Assembly: GCF_004923295.1 (NCBI RefSeq)
Contig: NZ_CP039635.1
Span: 702,501 to 766,500 of the forward strand
Reading direction: 5' to 3'
From: Azospirillum sp. TSH100
GTDB taxonomy: Bacteria; Pseudomonadota; Alphaproteobacteria; Azospirillales; Azospirillaceae
DNA length: 64,000 nucleotides
How positions within the stretch are numbered: the stretch's first letter is position 1; the number at the start of each line of letters is the position of its first letter. Both the position numbers and the translations under genes were made by a program. The notes under the pieces are model-generated. The model had not been told where the DNA came from, did no database searches, and saw nothing but the letters and a program-made list of their open reading frames with translations. Shown one piece after another: positions 27,868-36,851 of this stretch.

Positions 27868-29694
27868 ATGTCACCGCTCCCCAGCAACGCCGCCGGTGCG
27901 CCCGATGCCGTTCGTCTCGATCTCGCGACGCTCGATCAGGGCTACCGCGACGGCACGCTGACACCGGGCGCGGTCGTCCGCATCGTGCTGGAGCGGATCG
28001 CGGCTGCCGGCGAGGATCATGTCTGGATCCACCGCGTGCCGGCCGCCGACCTGCTGGCGCGGGCCGCGGCGCTGGAGGCGCTGACAGTGGCGGAGCGGGC
28101 GGCCCTGCCGCTCTATGGCGTGCCGTTCGCGGTCAAGGACAACATCGACGTCGCCGACATGCCGACGACCGCCGCCTGTCCCGAGTACACCTATACTGCG
28201 ACCGACACGGCGACGGCGGTGCAACGCCTGCTCGACGCCGGGGCGATTCTGGTCGGCAAGACCAACCTCGACCAGTTCGCGACCGGGCTGGTCGGCGTCC
28301 GCTCCCCCTATGGCGTGGCGCGCAACCCGATCGACCCGCTGTGCGTTCCCGGCGGCTCCAGCTCCGGATCGGCGGTGGCGGTGGCGTCGGGGCTGGTCGG
28401 TTTCTCGCTCGGCACCGACACCGCCGGGTCGGGTCGGGTGCCCGCCGCCTTCAACAACATCGTCGGACTGAAACCGACCAAGGGGCTGGTCAGCACCGCC
28501 GGGGTGGTGCCGGCCTGCCGCTCGCTGGATTGCGTGTCGGTCTTCGCCCTGACGGTGGAGGACGCCATGGATGTGCTGGCAGTGATGGCGGCACCCGATC
28601 CGCTCGACCCCTACAGCCGCGTGGCGCCACCGGTGCCGGCCGCCCCGCATGCGCCCTTCCGCTTCGGCGTGCCGGCCGCCGACCAGCTGCGCTTCTTCGG
28701 CAATGCGGAGGCCGAGCGGCTCTATCGCGCGGCGCTCGACCGGCTGTCGGCGCTGGGCGGCGTGGCGGTCCCGATCGACTTCGCCCCGTTCGCCGAGGCG
28801 GCGGCCCTGCTCTACAGCGGCCCCTGGGTGGCGGAGCGCACGGCTGCGGTGGGCGAGTTCCTGGCCGATTACACCGAGGCCGGGCTGGAGGTGACGCGCG
28901 GCATCATCGAGGGCGGATACAAGCACGACGCGGTGGGCTGCTTCCGCGCCATGTATCGTCTGGAGGCCCTGCGCCGCGACACGGCACCGGTGTGGGACGC
29001 CATCGACCTGCTGGCGGTGCCGACCACCGGAACGATCTACACGGTGGCGGAGGTGATGGCCGATCCGATCGCGCTCAACACCAATCTCGGCACCTACACC
29101 AACTTCACCAACCTGCTGGACCTCTGCGGCATCGCCATTCCCAGCGGTTTCCAGGCCGACGGCCGGCCGGCCGGGCTGACGCTGCTCGCCCCCGCCTTCC
29201 GCGAAGCCGCCGTCGCCGCTGTGGCGAGCGCCGCGCACCGGGCGGCGGAGGTGACGGCGGGTGCAATCGGTCTGCCCCTGCCGCCGGCCCGCCCGACGTC
29301 CTACGGCGGCGAGGGGCTGATTTCCCTGCTGGTGGTCGGCGCGCATCTGAGTGGCCAGCCGCTGAACCGGCAATTGACCGACGCGGGTGGACGGCTGGCC
29401 GGGGCGGTGATGACGGCGTCGTGCTACCGGCTCTACGCCCTGCCGGGAGAACCGGCGCGACCCGGCATGCTGCGCGTGGCGGAGGGTGGCGTCGCCATCC
29501 CCGGCGAGCTGTGGGAGCTGACGCCTTCAGCCTTCGGGCGCTTCGTCGCCGGGCTGCCGCAGCCGCTGTGCATCGGCACGGTCGAACTGGCAGACGGCCG
29601 CATGGTCAGCGGATTCCTGTGCGAGGCGATCGACACCGCGGGCGCCCCGGATATTTCAGGCTTCGGCGGCTGGCTGGCCTATCTGGCCCGATGA
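27868..29694 (+). CDS. atzF: Allophanate hydrolase AtzF
   Basis: A 608-residue two-domain enzyme. Residues 1-440 are an amidase-signature domain with lysine in 'PFAVKDNIDVADMPTT' (near 90), 'GGSSSGSAVAVASG' (near 162) and 'GTDTAGSGRVPAAFNNIVG' (near 186). The C-terminal domain from about residue 475 ('YGGEGLISLLVVGAHLSGQP' to 'ISGFGGWLAYLAR') is specific to allophanate hydrolases. Products are two ammonia and two carbon dioxide from allophanate. Length equals the free-standing AtzF type rather than the urea-amidolyase fusion, and no urea carboxylase gene is nearby, so the source of allophanate here is biuret or carboxybiuret. AAGGAG stands before ATG 27868. Confidence 0.9.
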   Translation: MSPLPSNAAGAPDAVRLDLATLDQGYRDGTLTPGAVVRIVLERIAAAGEDHVWIHRVPAADLLARAAALEALTVAERAALPLYGVPFAVKDNIDVADMPTTAACPEYTYTATDTATAVQRLLDAGAILVGKTNLDQFATGLVGVRSPYGVARNPIDPLCVPGGSSSGSAVAVASGLVGFSLGTDTAGSGRVPAAFNNIVGLKPTKGLVSTAGVVPACRSLDCVSVFALTVEDAMDVLAVMAAPDPLDPYSRVAPPVPAAPHAPFRFGVPAADQLRFFGNAEAERLYRAALDRLSALGGVAVPIDFAPFAEAAALLYSGPWVAERTAAVGEFLADYTEAGLEVTRGIIEGGYKHDAVGCFRAMYRLEALRRDTAPVWDAIDLLAVPTTGTIYTVAEVMADPIALNTNLGTYTNFTNLLDLCGIAIPSGFQADGRPAGLTLLAPAFREAAVAAVASAAHRAAEVTAGAIGLPLPPARPTSYGGEGLISLLVVGAHLSGQPLNRQLTDAGGRLAGAVMTASCYRLYALPGEPARPGMLRVAEGGVAIPGELWELTPSAFGRFVAGLPQPLCIGTVELADGRMVSGFLCEAIDTAGAPDISGFGGWLAYLAR

Positions 29695-29818
29695 TCCTGG
29701 CGCTGTCCAGGGCACGCGATCTCATCGACTTCGGCGGCATCGTCAACCCGCTGGCAGCGTGGAAGGTGGCGGGCGCGGTCTGACCCCTGAACGGAGTGAA
29801 GGAGGAGGTTCCACCGCG

Positions 29819-30598
29819 TCAGGCTCGGGCGGCGAGCACCGCCTCGTCGTGCATGAGGTGCAGAATCTCCCGCTTGAACCGCATGAATTCCGGCGAGGTC
29901 AGGGCATCGAGGTTGCGCGGACGCGGAATATCGATCGTCATGGATCGCTTGATGCGCCCCGGCCGCGCGGTCATCACATGCACGGTGTCGCCAAGGATGA
30001 TCGCCTCGTCGATGTCGTGGGTGATGAACAGGACCGTCTTGCGCCGCGCCTGCCAGATTTCGAGAAGCAGTTCCTGCATCAGCTGCCGGGTCTGGCTGTC
30101 GAGCGCACCGAAGGGCTCGTCCATCAGCAGGATGCGCGGATCGTTGGCGAGCGCCCGCGCCAGGGCCACGCGCTGGCGCATGCCGCCCGACAGCTCCTTG
30201 GGAAAGGACCGCTCGAACCCGGACAGTCCGACCGCGCGGATCAGGTCGTCGGCGATATCCTCGCACTCCGCCTTCGGCAGCTTCTTCAACTTCGGGCCGA
30301 ACATCACATTCTCGCGCACGCTCAGCCAGGGAAAGAGGGTGTAGCTCTGGAACACCATGCCGCGGTCGGCCGACGGGCCGGCAATCGGCTGGCCGTCCAG
30401 CGTCATGCTGCCGGAGGTCGGCGTTTCCAGTCCGGCGACCAGCCGCAGCAGGGTGGACTTGCCGCATCCGGACGGACCGACGATCACCGCGAAGGTGTCG
30501 TGGGCAACCCGCAGCGAGACATCGTCGAGGGCCGTCACCTCCGGCTTGCCTTTGGGCTGGAAGCGGACGGCGATGTGATCGAGCGCGAGCAGGCTCAT
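29819..30598 (-). CDS. Nitrate/sulfonate/taurine-type ABC transporter ATP-binding protein
   Basis: A 259-residue ATPase of the SsuB/TauB family. Walker A 'VGPSGCGKST', 'DRGMVFQSYTLFPWLSVRENV', signature 'LSGGMRQRVALARAL', Walker B 'ILLMDEPFGALDSQTR', H-loop 'LFITHDIDEAI'. Last gene of a four-gene operon headed by a ureohydrolase; 10 bases separate it from the permease gene. Confidence 0.92.
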   Translation of the reverse strand: MSLLALDHIAVRFQPKGKPEVTALDDVSLRVAHDTFAVIVGPSGCGKSTLLRLVAGLETPTSGSMTLDGQPIAGPSADRGMVFQSYTLFPWLSVRENVMFGPKLKKLPKAECEDIADDLIRAVGLSGFERSFPKELSGGMRQRVALARALANDPRILLMDEPFGALDSQTRQLMQELLLEIWQARRKTVLFITHDIDEAIILGDTVHVMTARPGRIKRSMTIDIPRPRNLDALTSPEFMRFKREILHLMHDEAVLAARA

Positions 30599-30608
30599 GG
30601 GATGCTCC

Positions 30609-31403
30609 TTACAGATCGGCGGACCAGGACAGCAGGCGCTGGCGCAGCAGTTTGAACAGGAAGTCGGTGATCAGCCCGAGGACACCGATGGTGAAGACAC
30701 CCAGCAGGATCACGTCGGTGAACAGGCCGCGCATGGCGTTGAGGATCATGTAGCCGAGCCCGCTGTCGGCGGCGACCAGCTCCGCCACCACCAGATAGGT
30801 CCAGGCCCAGCCCATGGTGACGCGCAGATTGTCCAGCACGCCGGGCATGCAGGCTGGGAACAGGATGCGCTGCACCACTTGCCGGCGGCTGGCCCCCAGC
30901 GTATAGGCGCAGTCGATCAGATCCTTCGACACGCGGGCCGACACGTCGGAGATCAGGATCAGCTGCTGGAAGAAGGTGCCGAGGAAGATCACCATGATCT
31001 TCTGTTCGATGCCGATGCCTATCCACAGGATCAGCAGCGGGATCAGCGCCGACACCGGGATGTAGCGCATGAAGCCGGTGATCGGCTCGATGGCCGCCTG
31101 CACCGCCCGGAAGCTGCCCATCAGGATGCCGAGCGGCACCGCCGGGATGGAGGCCAGCAGGAAGCCGGACAGGATGACGGTCAGGCTCGACCCGATGTGG
31201 CGGAACAGCGACAGGTCGCCGATCCGCTTGATCCCGGCCGCCAGCACCCTGTCGGGCGCGGCCAGGAAATCGGGGGGCGTGAAGCCGCCATAGGTGAGCA
31301 GGCACCAGATGCCGATCAGGATGCCGACGGAGCCGGTACCGAGCGCCAGGCTGGCGCCGCGCGGGATATCGACTTTCGGTGCGAACAGGGAACGGGTCGA
31401 CAT
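30609..31403 (-). CDS. Nitrate/sulfonate/taurine-type ABC transporter permease
   Basis: A 264-residue membrane protein with six hydrophobic segments and the SsuC/TauC-type EAA loop 'LIDCAYTLGASRRQVVQRILFPACMPGVLDNLRV' (in parts). Start ATG 31403 has GGAG eight bases upstream; the GTG 31424 would overlap the preceding gene. Partner of the ATPase at 29819-30598 and the binding protein at 31421-32428. Confidence 0.9.
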   Translation of the reverse strand: MSTRSLFAPKVDIPRGASLALGTGSVGILIGIWCLLTYGGFTPPDFLAAPDRVLAAGIKRIGDLSLFRHIGSSLTVILSGFLLASIPAVPLGILMGSFRAVQAAIEPITGFMRYIPVSALIPLLILWIGIGIEQKIMVIFLGTFFQQLILISDVSARVSKDLIDCAYTLGASRRQVVQRILFPACMPGVLDNLRVTMGWAWTYLVVAELVAADSGLGYMILNAMRGLFTDVILLGVFTIGVLGLITDFLFKLLRQRLLSWSADL

Positions 31404-31420
31404 GGTGCCTGCTCCGTGGG

Positions 31421-32428
31421 TCACTTGACGATGCCGGCGGCGACCATGGCGGCCGGATCGGCGTCGAGCTTGAACAGGCCGGCCGCCTCGCCCAGCGTCC
31501 TGGCGTTGGCGATGGTGGCGACGATGCCGTCCGGCTTGGCCGGATCCATGAAGGCGGCGTTCATGGCGGAATCGTAGAAGGCGATGCCGGCGCGGGTTTC
31601 GGCGAAGACCGCCGGATCCTCCAGCCAGCCGCCGACGCCCTTCGCCATGATGGCGTCGGCTTCCTTCGCATGGGTCTTCTGCCAGTCGACCGCCTTGCTC
31701 CAGGCGCGATAGAGCGCGACCATCTCCGGCCGGCGCGCCTCCAGCTTGGCCTTGGTCGTCACCATCACGTCGGTGATCAGACCGGGCTTGGCCGAGCTGT
31801 CGACCAGCAGCGCGCCATGCGAGGTGGCCTTGCCGCGGCTGAGCCAGGGCTCCCAGGTCACGGCGGCGTCGACCTTGCCGGCGACGAAGGCGGCGCCGGC
31901 GTCGCCGGCCGTCATGTTCAGCGCCTCGACATCCTTGACGCTCAGCCCGGCGTCCTTCAGCAGCACGCTGAGAAAGAACTGCGAGACCGAGCCTTCGGTG
32001 AAGGCGACCTTCTTGCCCTTCAGCCCCGCGATGTCCTTGATCGCCTTGTTGGCGACGATGCCGTCGCCGCCGCGGCTGTCGTCGACCGCGAACAGGTAGG
32101 TGAGCGGACGGTCGGCCGAGGTGAAGCCGAGCACCGCGTCGACCGTCGTCACCGCCACGTCGATGCGGCCGGCGGTCAGCGCCGGCATGCGGGTCTTGAC
32201 GTCCTCCATCAGCACCAGCTTGACGTCGAGCCCCTCGTCCTTGAAGAACCCCTTCTCCTTGGCGATGTAGAGCGGGCCGTAGCCGACCCAGGTCGAATGG
32301 GCGACGGTCAGCTCGGCCGCCGATGCAGTGGATGCGAAGCCGCCGAACGCGGCGGGGGACGCAAGACCGCCGAACGCGGCGAGAAGGGCGAGCGCCGGGC
32401 CGCGAAGTCGCGAAAGGAACTGCTTCAT
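31421..32428 (-). CDS. NMT1/SsuA/TauA-type ABC transporter substrate-binding protein
   Basis: A 335-residue periplasmic protein with a Sec signal of about 38 residues that contains a small internal duplication ('AAFGGLASP' and 'AAFGGFAST') before cleavage at 'ASAAE'. The mature part has 'VAHSTWVGYGPLYIAKEKGFFKDEGL' in parts, 'GRIDVAVTTVDAVLG' and 'GKVDAAVTWEPWLSRG', the landmarks of binding proteins for sulfonates, nitrate or thiamine precursors. The gene order puts it directly after a guanidinopropionase-like ureohydrolase, so the ligand may be a guanidino compound, possibly a guanidino-sulfonate; that is inference. Confidence 0.9.
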   Translation of the reverse strand: MKQFLSRLRGPALALLAAFGGLASPAAFGGFASTASAAELTVAHSTWVGYGPLYIAKEKGFFKDEGLDVKLVLMEDVKTRMPALTAGRIDVAVTTVDAVLGFTSADRPLTYLFAVDDSRGGDGIVANKAIKDIAGLKGKKVAFTEGSVSQFFLSVLLKDAGLSVKDVEALNMTAGDAGAAFVAGKVDAAVTWEPWLSRGKATSHGALLVDSSAKPGLITDVMVTTKAKLEARRPEMVALYRAWSKAVDWQKTHAKEADAIMAKGVGGWLEDPAVFAETRAGIAFYDSAMNAAFMDPAKPDGIVATIANARTLGEAAGLFKLDADPAAMVAAGIVK

Positions 32429-32456
32429 GCTTCGGTCTCTCTTTCTTTGAAGGCGT

Positions 32457-33482
32457 TCAGACGGATCGGGACTTGCTGCGCAGCGTGGCCGGGGAAGCGG
32501 CGAGCACGCAGAGCAGTTCGAACATCATCGAGATGCCGACCCAGGCGGTGCCGCCCGACGGATCGAAGGGCGGCGAGACCTCCACCAGATCGGCGCCGAC
32601 GAGGTTGAGGCCGGACAGCAGACGCACCATGCGCTGCGCCTCGCGCGTGGTCAGGCCGCCGATCTCCGGCGTGCCGGTGCCGGGGGCGAAGGACGGGTCG
32701 ATGCAGTCGATGTCGAAGCTTGCATAGGTGGGACCGTCGCCGACGATGGCGCGCGCCTCCTCCATCACGGCGGCGATTCCGCGATCCTCGACCTCCTCGA
32801 TGCGGATGATCCGCACCCCCTGCTCCAGGCCCCAGACGACATCGGCGCCGTCATACATCGTGCCCCGGATGCCGATCTGCACGACGCGGCGGGGATCGAG
32901 ATAACCGTTCTCGATGGCGCGGCGGAACGGCGTGCCGTGGGTGTATTTGAAGCCGCCGAAATAATTGTCGAACAGGTCGGTGTGCGCGTCGAAATGGATC
33001 ATCCCGAGCGGCCCGTCCGCCGCCAGCGCCTTCAGGATGGGGTAGGAGACCAGATGGTCGCCGCCGGCGCTGAGCGGCGTGATCCCACGGCTCTTGAGCG
33101 TGCCGTAGAAGCCGGCGATGCGGTCGAGCGCGTCGGCGACATCGGCCGGATTGACCGGTGAATCGCCGAGGTCGGCGACGTTGCGCAGGCTGAACGGATT
33201 CATGCCGGTGACGGGGTGGACCGGCCGGATCATGGTCGAGAGGTCGCGCAGCTGGCGGGGGCCGTGGCGGGTGCCGGGACGGTTGGTGGTGCCGCCATCC
33301 CAGGGCACGCCGACGATGGCGATGTCGACCTCCGCGGTGGCGGGATCGTCGAGACCGAGATAGGGCAGGCGCATGAAGCTGGGCAGCCCGGCGTAACGCG
33401 GCAGGTCGAACGCCGACACCGGCTGGAAGGAGGTCGCCGAGGCGCCCGGCAGGGGCGTTTCGCCGTCGGATTTCAAGGGCAT
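32457..33482 (-). CDS. Ureohydrolase, guanidinopropionase-like (GpuA-like)
   Basis: A 341-residue manganese ureohydrolase. Metal motifs: GGDHLVSYPIL near residue 143, HFDAHTDLFDNYF near 161, and SFDIDCIDPSFAPGTGTPEIGG near 254. The core 'VGVPWDGGTTNRPGTRHGPRQLRDLS' and especially GGDHL in place of GGDHS or GGDHT agree with 3-guanidinopropionase GpuA of Pseudomonas rather than agmatinase or guanidinobutyrase, as far as I recall those sequences. It should release urea from a short guanidino acid, giving beta-alanine from guanidinopropionate or, by analogy, taurine from taurocyamine. First gene of an operon with a sulfonate-type transporter and divergent from a LysR gene. Start ATG 33482 fits the family; an upstream ATG at 33554 runs through the presumed operator. 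Confidence 0.87.
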   Translation of the reverse strand: MPLKSDGETPLPGASATSFQPVSAFDLPRYAGLPSFMRLPYLGLDDPATAEVDIAIVGVPWDGGTTNRPGTRHGPRQLRDLSTMIRPVHPVTGMNPFSLRNVADLGDSPVNPADVADALDRIAGFYGTLKSRGITPLSAGGDHLVSYPILKALAADGPLGMIHFDAHTDLFDNYFGGFKYTHGTPFRRAIENGYLDPRRVVQIGIRGTMYDGADVVWGLEQGVRIIRIEEVEDRGIAAVMEEARAIVGDGPTYASFDIDCIDPSFAPGTGTPEIGGLTTREAQRMVRLLSGLNLVGADLVEVSPPFDPSGGTAWVGISMMFELLCVLAASPATLRSKSRSV

Positions 33483-33509
33483 CGCGGTCTCCGCAGGGGA
33501 TCGATGACC

Positions 33510-33566
33510 GCAACGTTGCCATAGGATGAAACGTCCAATAATATCAGATTTCAAATCTAAACGTCC
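33510..33566. promoter_or_regulatory. Palindromes and direct repeats between ureohydrolase and LysR genes
   Basis: The 101-base divergent gap holds GCAACGTTGC (33510-33519), a perfect 13-base palindrome AGATTTCAAATCT (33546-33558), and AAACGTCC twice (33529-33536 and 33559-33566), 30 bases apart and flanking the palindrome. This is the kind of layout used by LysR regulators and is the likely site of the LysR at 33584. Confidence 0.5.
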
Positions 33567-33583
33567 GACGATACCAACCTATC

Positions 33584-34504
33584 ATGCAGCCCACTCTGCC
33601 GCCGCTCAGCGACGTGGATCTGCGTCAGCTCCGCATTTTCCGAACCGTTGTGGAGAGCAGGGGGTTCACCCAGGCGCAGGGTGAACTCGGCATTTCGCGC
33701 TCGACCATCAGCGCCCAGATGGCGGCGCTCGAAACACGGCTCGGGCTTACGCTTTGCCGGCGCGGCCGGTCGGGATTCGCGCTGACCGAACATGGGCAGA
33801 AGATCTATGCGGAGACCATCAAGTTCTTCGCGGCCATGGACAATTTCCGCACCGAGGTCGGCGCCATGCGCGGCAGCCTGGTCGGAGAGCTGCGGATCGG
33901 GATCGTCGACGCGGTCGTCGAGAACCCGAATTGCGCGTTCGACCGGGCAATCGCCGTGTTCAACGAGCGGGTGCCGAACGTTCATCTGACCTTGACGGTC
34001 ATCTCGCCCAACCAGATCGAAAGCGAGCTGCTCAGCCGGCAGATGGAGATCGCCATCGTCCCGAACCAGCCGATGAACGGCGCGGTCCAATTGCAGCAGC
34101 TGTTTCATGAGGAACAGAACCTGTTCTGCGGCGCGCGTCATCCGCTGTTCGAGATGGACACGGCGCGGCTGTCGCTGGAGCTGATCGCCGAACAGGCTTA
34201 CGCGCGCCGCGGCTATGCCGTGGCGACCGCCTACAACACGCTTTTCAAACATGCGCCCAGCGCAACGGCCTACAACATGGAGGGCCAGGCGCATCTGGTC
34301 CTGAGCGGCCGGTTCGTCAGCTTCCTGCCGCGGCACTATGCGCAGCGCTATGTCGAACGCGGCGAGATGCGATCCTTGCGGCCGGATCTGCTGAGCTTCA
34401 AAATTCCGCTTTGCATCGCCCATCTTCCGCAAAGCGTGCTGTCGCGGGTGGCAAGGGCCTTTCGTGAGTGCCTGCTGGAGGTCCACGCACGCAAACCGCG
34501 GTAA
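33584..34504 (+). CDS. LysR family transcriptional regulator
   Basis: A 306-residue regulator with the winged HTH at residues 7-67 ('LRQLRIFRTVVESRGFTQAQ', 'ISRSTISAQMAALETRLGL') and an effector domain starting 'LVGELRIGIVDAVVENPNCA'. Divergent from the ureohydrolase-transporter operon, which it probably activates; in Pseudomonas the guanidinopropionase gene is also governed by a neighbouring LysR. It converges with the tpa gene. Confidence 0.92.
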   Translation: MQPTLPPLSDVDLRQLRIFRTVVESRGFTQAQGELGISRSTISAQMAALETRLGLTLCRRGRSGFALTEHGQKIYAETIKFFAAMDNFRTEVGAMRGSLVGELRIGIVDAVVENPNCAFDRAIAVFNERVPNVHLTLTVISPNQIESELLSRQMEIAIVPNQPMNGAVQLQQLFHEEQNLFCGARHPLFEMDTARLSLELIAEQAYARRGYAVATAYNTLFKHAPSATAYNMEGQAHLVLSGRFVSFLPRHYAQRYVERGEMRSLRPDLLSFKIPLCIAHLPQSVLSRVARAFRECLLEVHARKPR

Positions 34505-34536
34505 GGCCGGCGCGACGCCCCGGATCGGGCACCGAG

Positions 34537-34565
34537 CCTGCGCCCCGCAGCCGGCGGGGCACAGG
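34537..34565. terminator. GC-rich hairpin between convergent lysR and tpa
   Basis: GCCCCGC (34542-34548) pairs with GCGGGGC (34554-34560) over a five-base loop, extended by CCTG (34537-34540) with CAGG (34562-34565). No T-run is present. It is in the 102-base gap between two convergent genes and may stop both transcripts. Confidence 0.45.
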
Positions 34566-34606
34566 CAGCTCGGCTTGGGAAATCGCCGTCTCTCAGTGGC
34601 CGTGCT

Positions 34607-36004
34607 TCAGTGGAAGACGCGCGACAACGCGCCGTCGATGGCGGCGACGATGCGGTCGATGTCGTCGGCGGTGGCGATCAAGGCCGGGCTCAGGCACAGC
34701 GTGTTGTTCAGCCCGGGCAGCGAGCGGTTGGTGGCGCCGATGATGACGCCGTTCGCCATGCAGTCGGCCACCACCGCCTGCACCAGCTTCTCCTCCGCCG
34801 GTTCCTTCGTCCCCCTGTCCTGCACCAGCTCGACACCGCAGAACAGGCCCTTGCCGCGCACGTCGCCGACGGCGCGGTGACGCTCCGACAGCGCCCACAG
34901 GCCGGACATCAGCCGCTCGCCCATCGCCTGGGTGTTGGCGATCAGATCCTCGTCCTCGATGATCCGCATGTTCTCCAGCGCCGCCGCCGGCCCGGCGACG
35001 CAGCCGCCGAAGGTCGAGATGTCTCGGAAGAAGGACATGGGATCGGCGGGGTCGTCCTTGAACAGCTCGAAGATCTTCTCGTTCGTCACGGTGCAGGAGA
35101 TCGCGGCATAGCCCGACGCCACCCCCTTCGCCATGGTGACGAAATCCGGCTGCACGCCGTAATGCTGGTAACCGAACCATGTGCCGGTGCGCCCGACGCC
35201 GCACACCACCTCGTCGATGTGCAGAAGCACCTCGTGGCGGCGGCAGATGTCCTGCACCTTCTCCCAATAGCCCTTCGGCGGGGTGATGACGCCGCCGCCG
35301 GCGGTGATCGGCTCCAGGCACAGCGCGCCGACCGTGTCCGGCCCCTCGCGCAGGATCACCGCCTCGATGGCGTCGGCGGCCAGCTCGCCGTAATTCTCCA
35401 CCGCGCCGTACTGGCTGCGGTATTCCAGGCAATGCGGCACCTCGACGAAGCCGTCGGGGAAGGGGCCGAACTGGGCGCGGCGCTGTGCCTGTCCCGCCGC
35501 CGCCAGCGTGCCGAGCGTGGTGCCGTGATAGTCGCGCTCGCGGTAGAGGATCTTGGATTTGCGGCCGCCATGGTGCCGGTGCGCGATCTGGCGCACCATC
35601 TTGAACACCTTCTCGTTCGCCTCCGACCCGGAGTTCGAATAATAGACCCGGCTCATCCCCGGCATCTTGCCGATCAGCTTCTCGGCGAAGCGGGCGCCGG
35701 CAATCGACCCGGCGGAATTGGCGAAATAATTGAGCTTCACCAGCTGGTCGCGCACCGCGTCGGCGATGCTGGTCCGGCCATAGCCGACATTGACCGTCCA
35801 CACGCCGCCCGACACGGCGTCGAGATACTCGCGCCCGGTGGCGTCCCACACCCGCATCCCCTTGCCTTCGACGAAGATGCGCGGGTCGGTCGTCTCGAAC
35901 CCCTTGTGCTGGGTCAGATGGTGCCAGACATGGGCGCGGTCGGCCTCGATGATGTGGCGGATGTCGTTGGTGCGTGACTGGTCGGTCCGAAGGACGTCAT
36001 CCAT
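34607..36004 (-). CDS. tpa: Taurine-pyruvate aminotransferase
   Basis: A 465-residue class III PLP aminotransferase. It should move the amino group of taurine to pyruvate, giving sulfoacetaldehyde and alanine. 'ADRAHVWHHLTQHKGFET', 'SGGVWTVNVGYGR', 'RVYYSNSGSEANEKVFKMVRQI' in parts, the PLP lysine in 'FVTMAKGVASGYAAISCTVT' (near residue 292) and 'NRSLPGLNNTLCLSPALIAT' agree closely with Tpa proteins. Location supports it: last gene of an operon with tauABC and a sulfoacetaldehyde reductase, divergent from tauR. A role with beta-alanine or hypotaurine as extra amino donors is possible. Confidence 0.9.
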   Translation of the reverse strand: MDDVLRTDQSRTNDIRHIIEADRAHVWHHLTQHKGFETTDPRIFVEGKGMRVWDATGREYLDAVSGGVWTVNVGYGRTSIADAVRDQLVKLNYFANSAGSIAGARFAEKLIGKMPGMSRVYYSNSGSEANEKVFKMVRQIAHRHHGGRKSKILYRERDYHGTTLGTLAAAGQAQRRAQFGPFPDGFVEVPHCLEYRSQYGAVENYGELAADAIEAVILREGPDTVGALCLEPITAGGGVITPPKGYWEKVQDICRRHEVLLHIDEVVCGVGRTGTWFGYQHYGVQPDFVTMAKGVASGYAAISCTVTNEKIFELFKDDPADPMSFFRDISTFGGCVAGPAAALENMRIIEDEDLIANTQAMGERLMSGLWALSERHRAVGDVRGKGLFCGVELVQDRGTKEPAEEKLVQAVVADCMANGVIIGATNRSLPGLNNTLCLSPALIATADDIDRIVAAIDGALSRVFH

Positions 36005-36048
36005 CGGTCATCTCCTAGGGGTCGGATGCGGTGCCGGTTGCGGCGGGT

Positions 36049-36837
36049 TCAGGCGGGGGTTTTGCGGTGGATCTTGAACGGCGACCAGGACTGGCTCACC
36101 GGCATGATCTCGACGCTGTTGATGTTGACGTGCGGCGGCAGCGAGACCACCCAGCGCACCGTCTCGGCGATGTCCTCGGGCTGCAACGGGTTCGCCCCGC
36201 CATAGAGCGCGTCGTAGGCGGCCTTGTCGCCGCCGGTGCGCACCAGGGTGAATTCGCTCTCCGACAACCCCGGCTCGATGGAGGTCACCCGCACGCCCTG
36301 GGCCGACAGGTCGCAGCGCAGGCCAAGCGAGAACTGCTTCACGAAGGCCTTGGTGCCGCCATAGACGTTGCCGCCGGGATAGGGCCAGTTGGAGGCGACC
36401 GACGCGAGGTTGACGATCAGCCCGCGCCGGGCGATCAGCCGGTCCAGCAGCAGCCGGGTGATGGTGACCAGCCCGGTGACGTTGGTGTCGATCATGGTGC
36501 GCCACTGGTCGAGGTCGCAGTCCTGTGCCGCCCCGGTGCCCAGCGCCAGCCCGGCATTGTTGACCAGGACGGAGATGCCGGCGAAGGCGTCGGGCAGGGT
36601 GGCGAGGGCGGCGCTGGTCGCCGCTTCGTCGCGGATGTCGAAGCACAGCGGATGGACGACATCCGGCCCGCCCAGCGCCTCGGCCAGCGCGTCCAGCCGG
36701 TCCCGGCGCCGGCCGGTGGCGACGATCCGCCAGCCCTCCGCCACCAGCCGCCGGGCGATGGCGTCGCCGAAGCCGGAGGTGGCGCCGGTGACGATTGCCG
36801 TTCTGGCCGTGGCGCTCATCGGGGCGGTGTTCGACAT
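36049..36837 (-). CDS. isfD: Sulfoacetaldehyde reductase (SDR family)
   Basis: A 262-residue short-chain dehydrogenase. Cofactor motif 'TGATSGFGDAIARRL' with 'TGRRRDRL' (basic residues after beta-2, favouring NADPH), 'NNAGLALG', serine in 'NLASVASNWPYPG' and YxxxK in 'NVYGGTKAF' (near residue 162). It should reduce sulfoacetaldehyde to isethionate. The name rests on context: it lies between tpa and a TauE/SafE exporter in a taurine operon, the arrangement reported for isethionate-forming bacteria. Start ATG 36837 has GAGGAAAG upstream; an ATG at 36855 is possible. Confidence 0.8.
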   Translation of the reverse strand: MSNTAPMSATARTAIVTGATSGFGDAIARRLVAEGWRIVATGRRRDRLDALAEALGGPDVVHPLCFDIRDEAATSAALATLPDAFAGISVLVNNAGLALGTGAAQDCDLDQWRTMIDTNVTGLVTITRLLLDRLIARRGLIVNLASVASNWPYPGGNVYGGTKAFVKQFSLGLRCDLSAQGVRVTSIEPGLSESEFTLVRTGGDKAAYDALYGGANPLQPEDIAETVRWVVSLPPHVNINSVEIMPVSQSWSPFKIHRKTPA

Positions 36838-36851
36838 TGTGCGATCTTTCC

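Noticed and set aside
31421..32428. Internal duplication in the signal peptide of the sulfonate-type binding protein as a special feature
   Set aside because: Short alanine/glycine repeats are common in signal peptides of GC-rich genomes.
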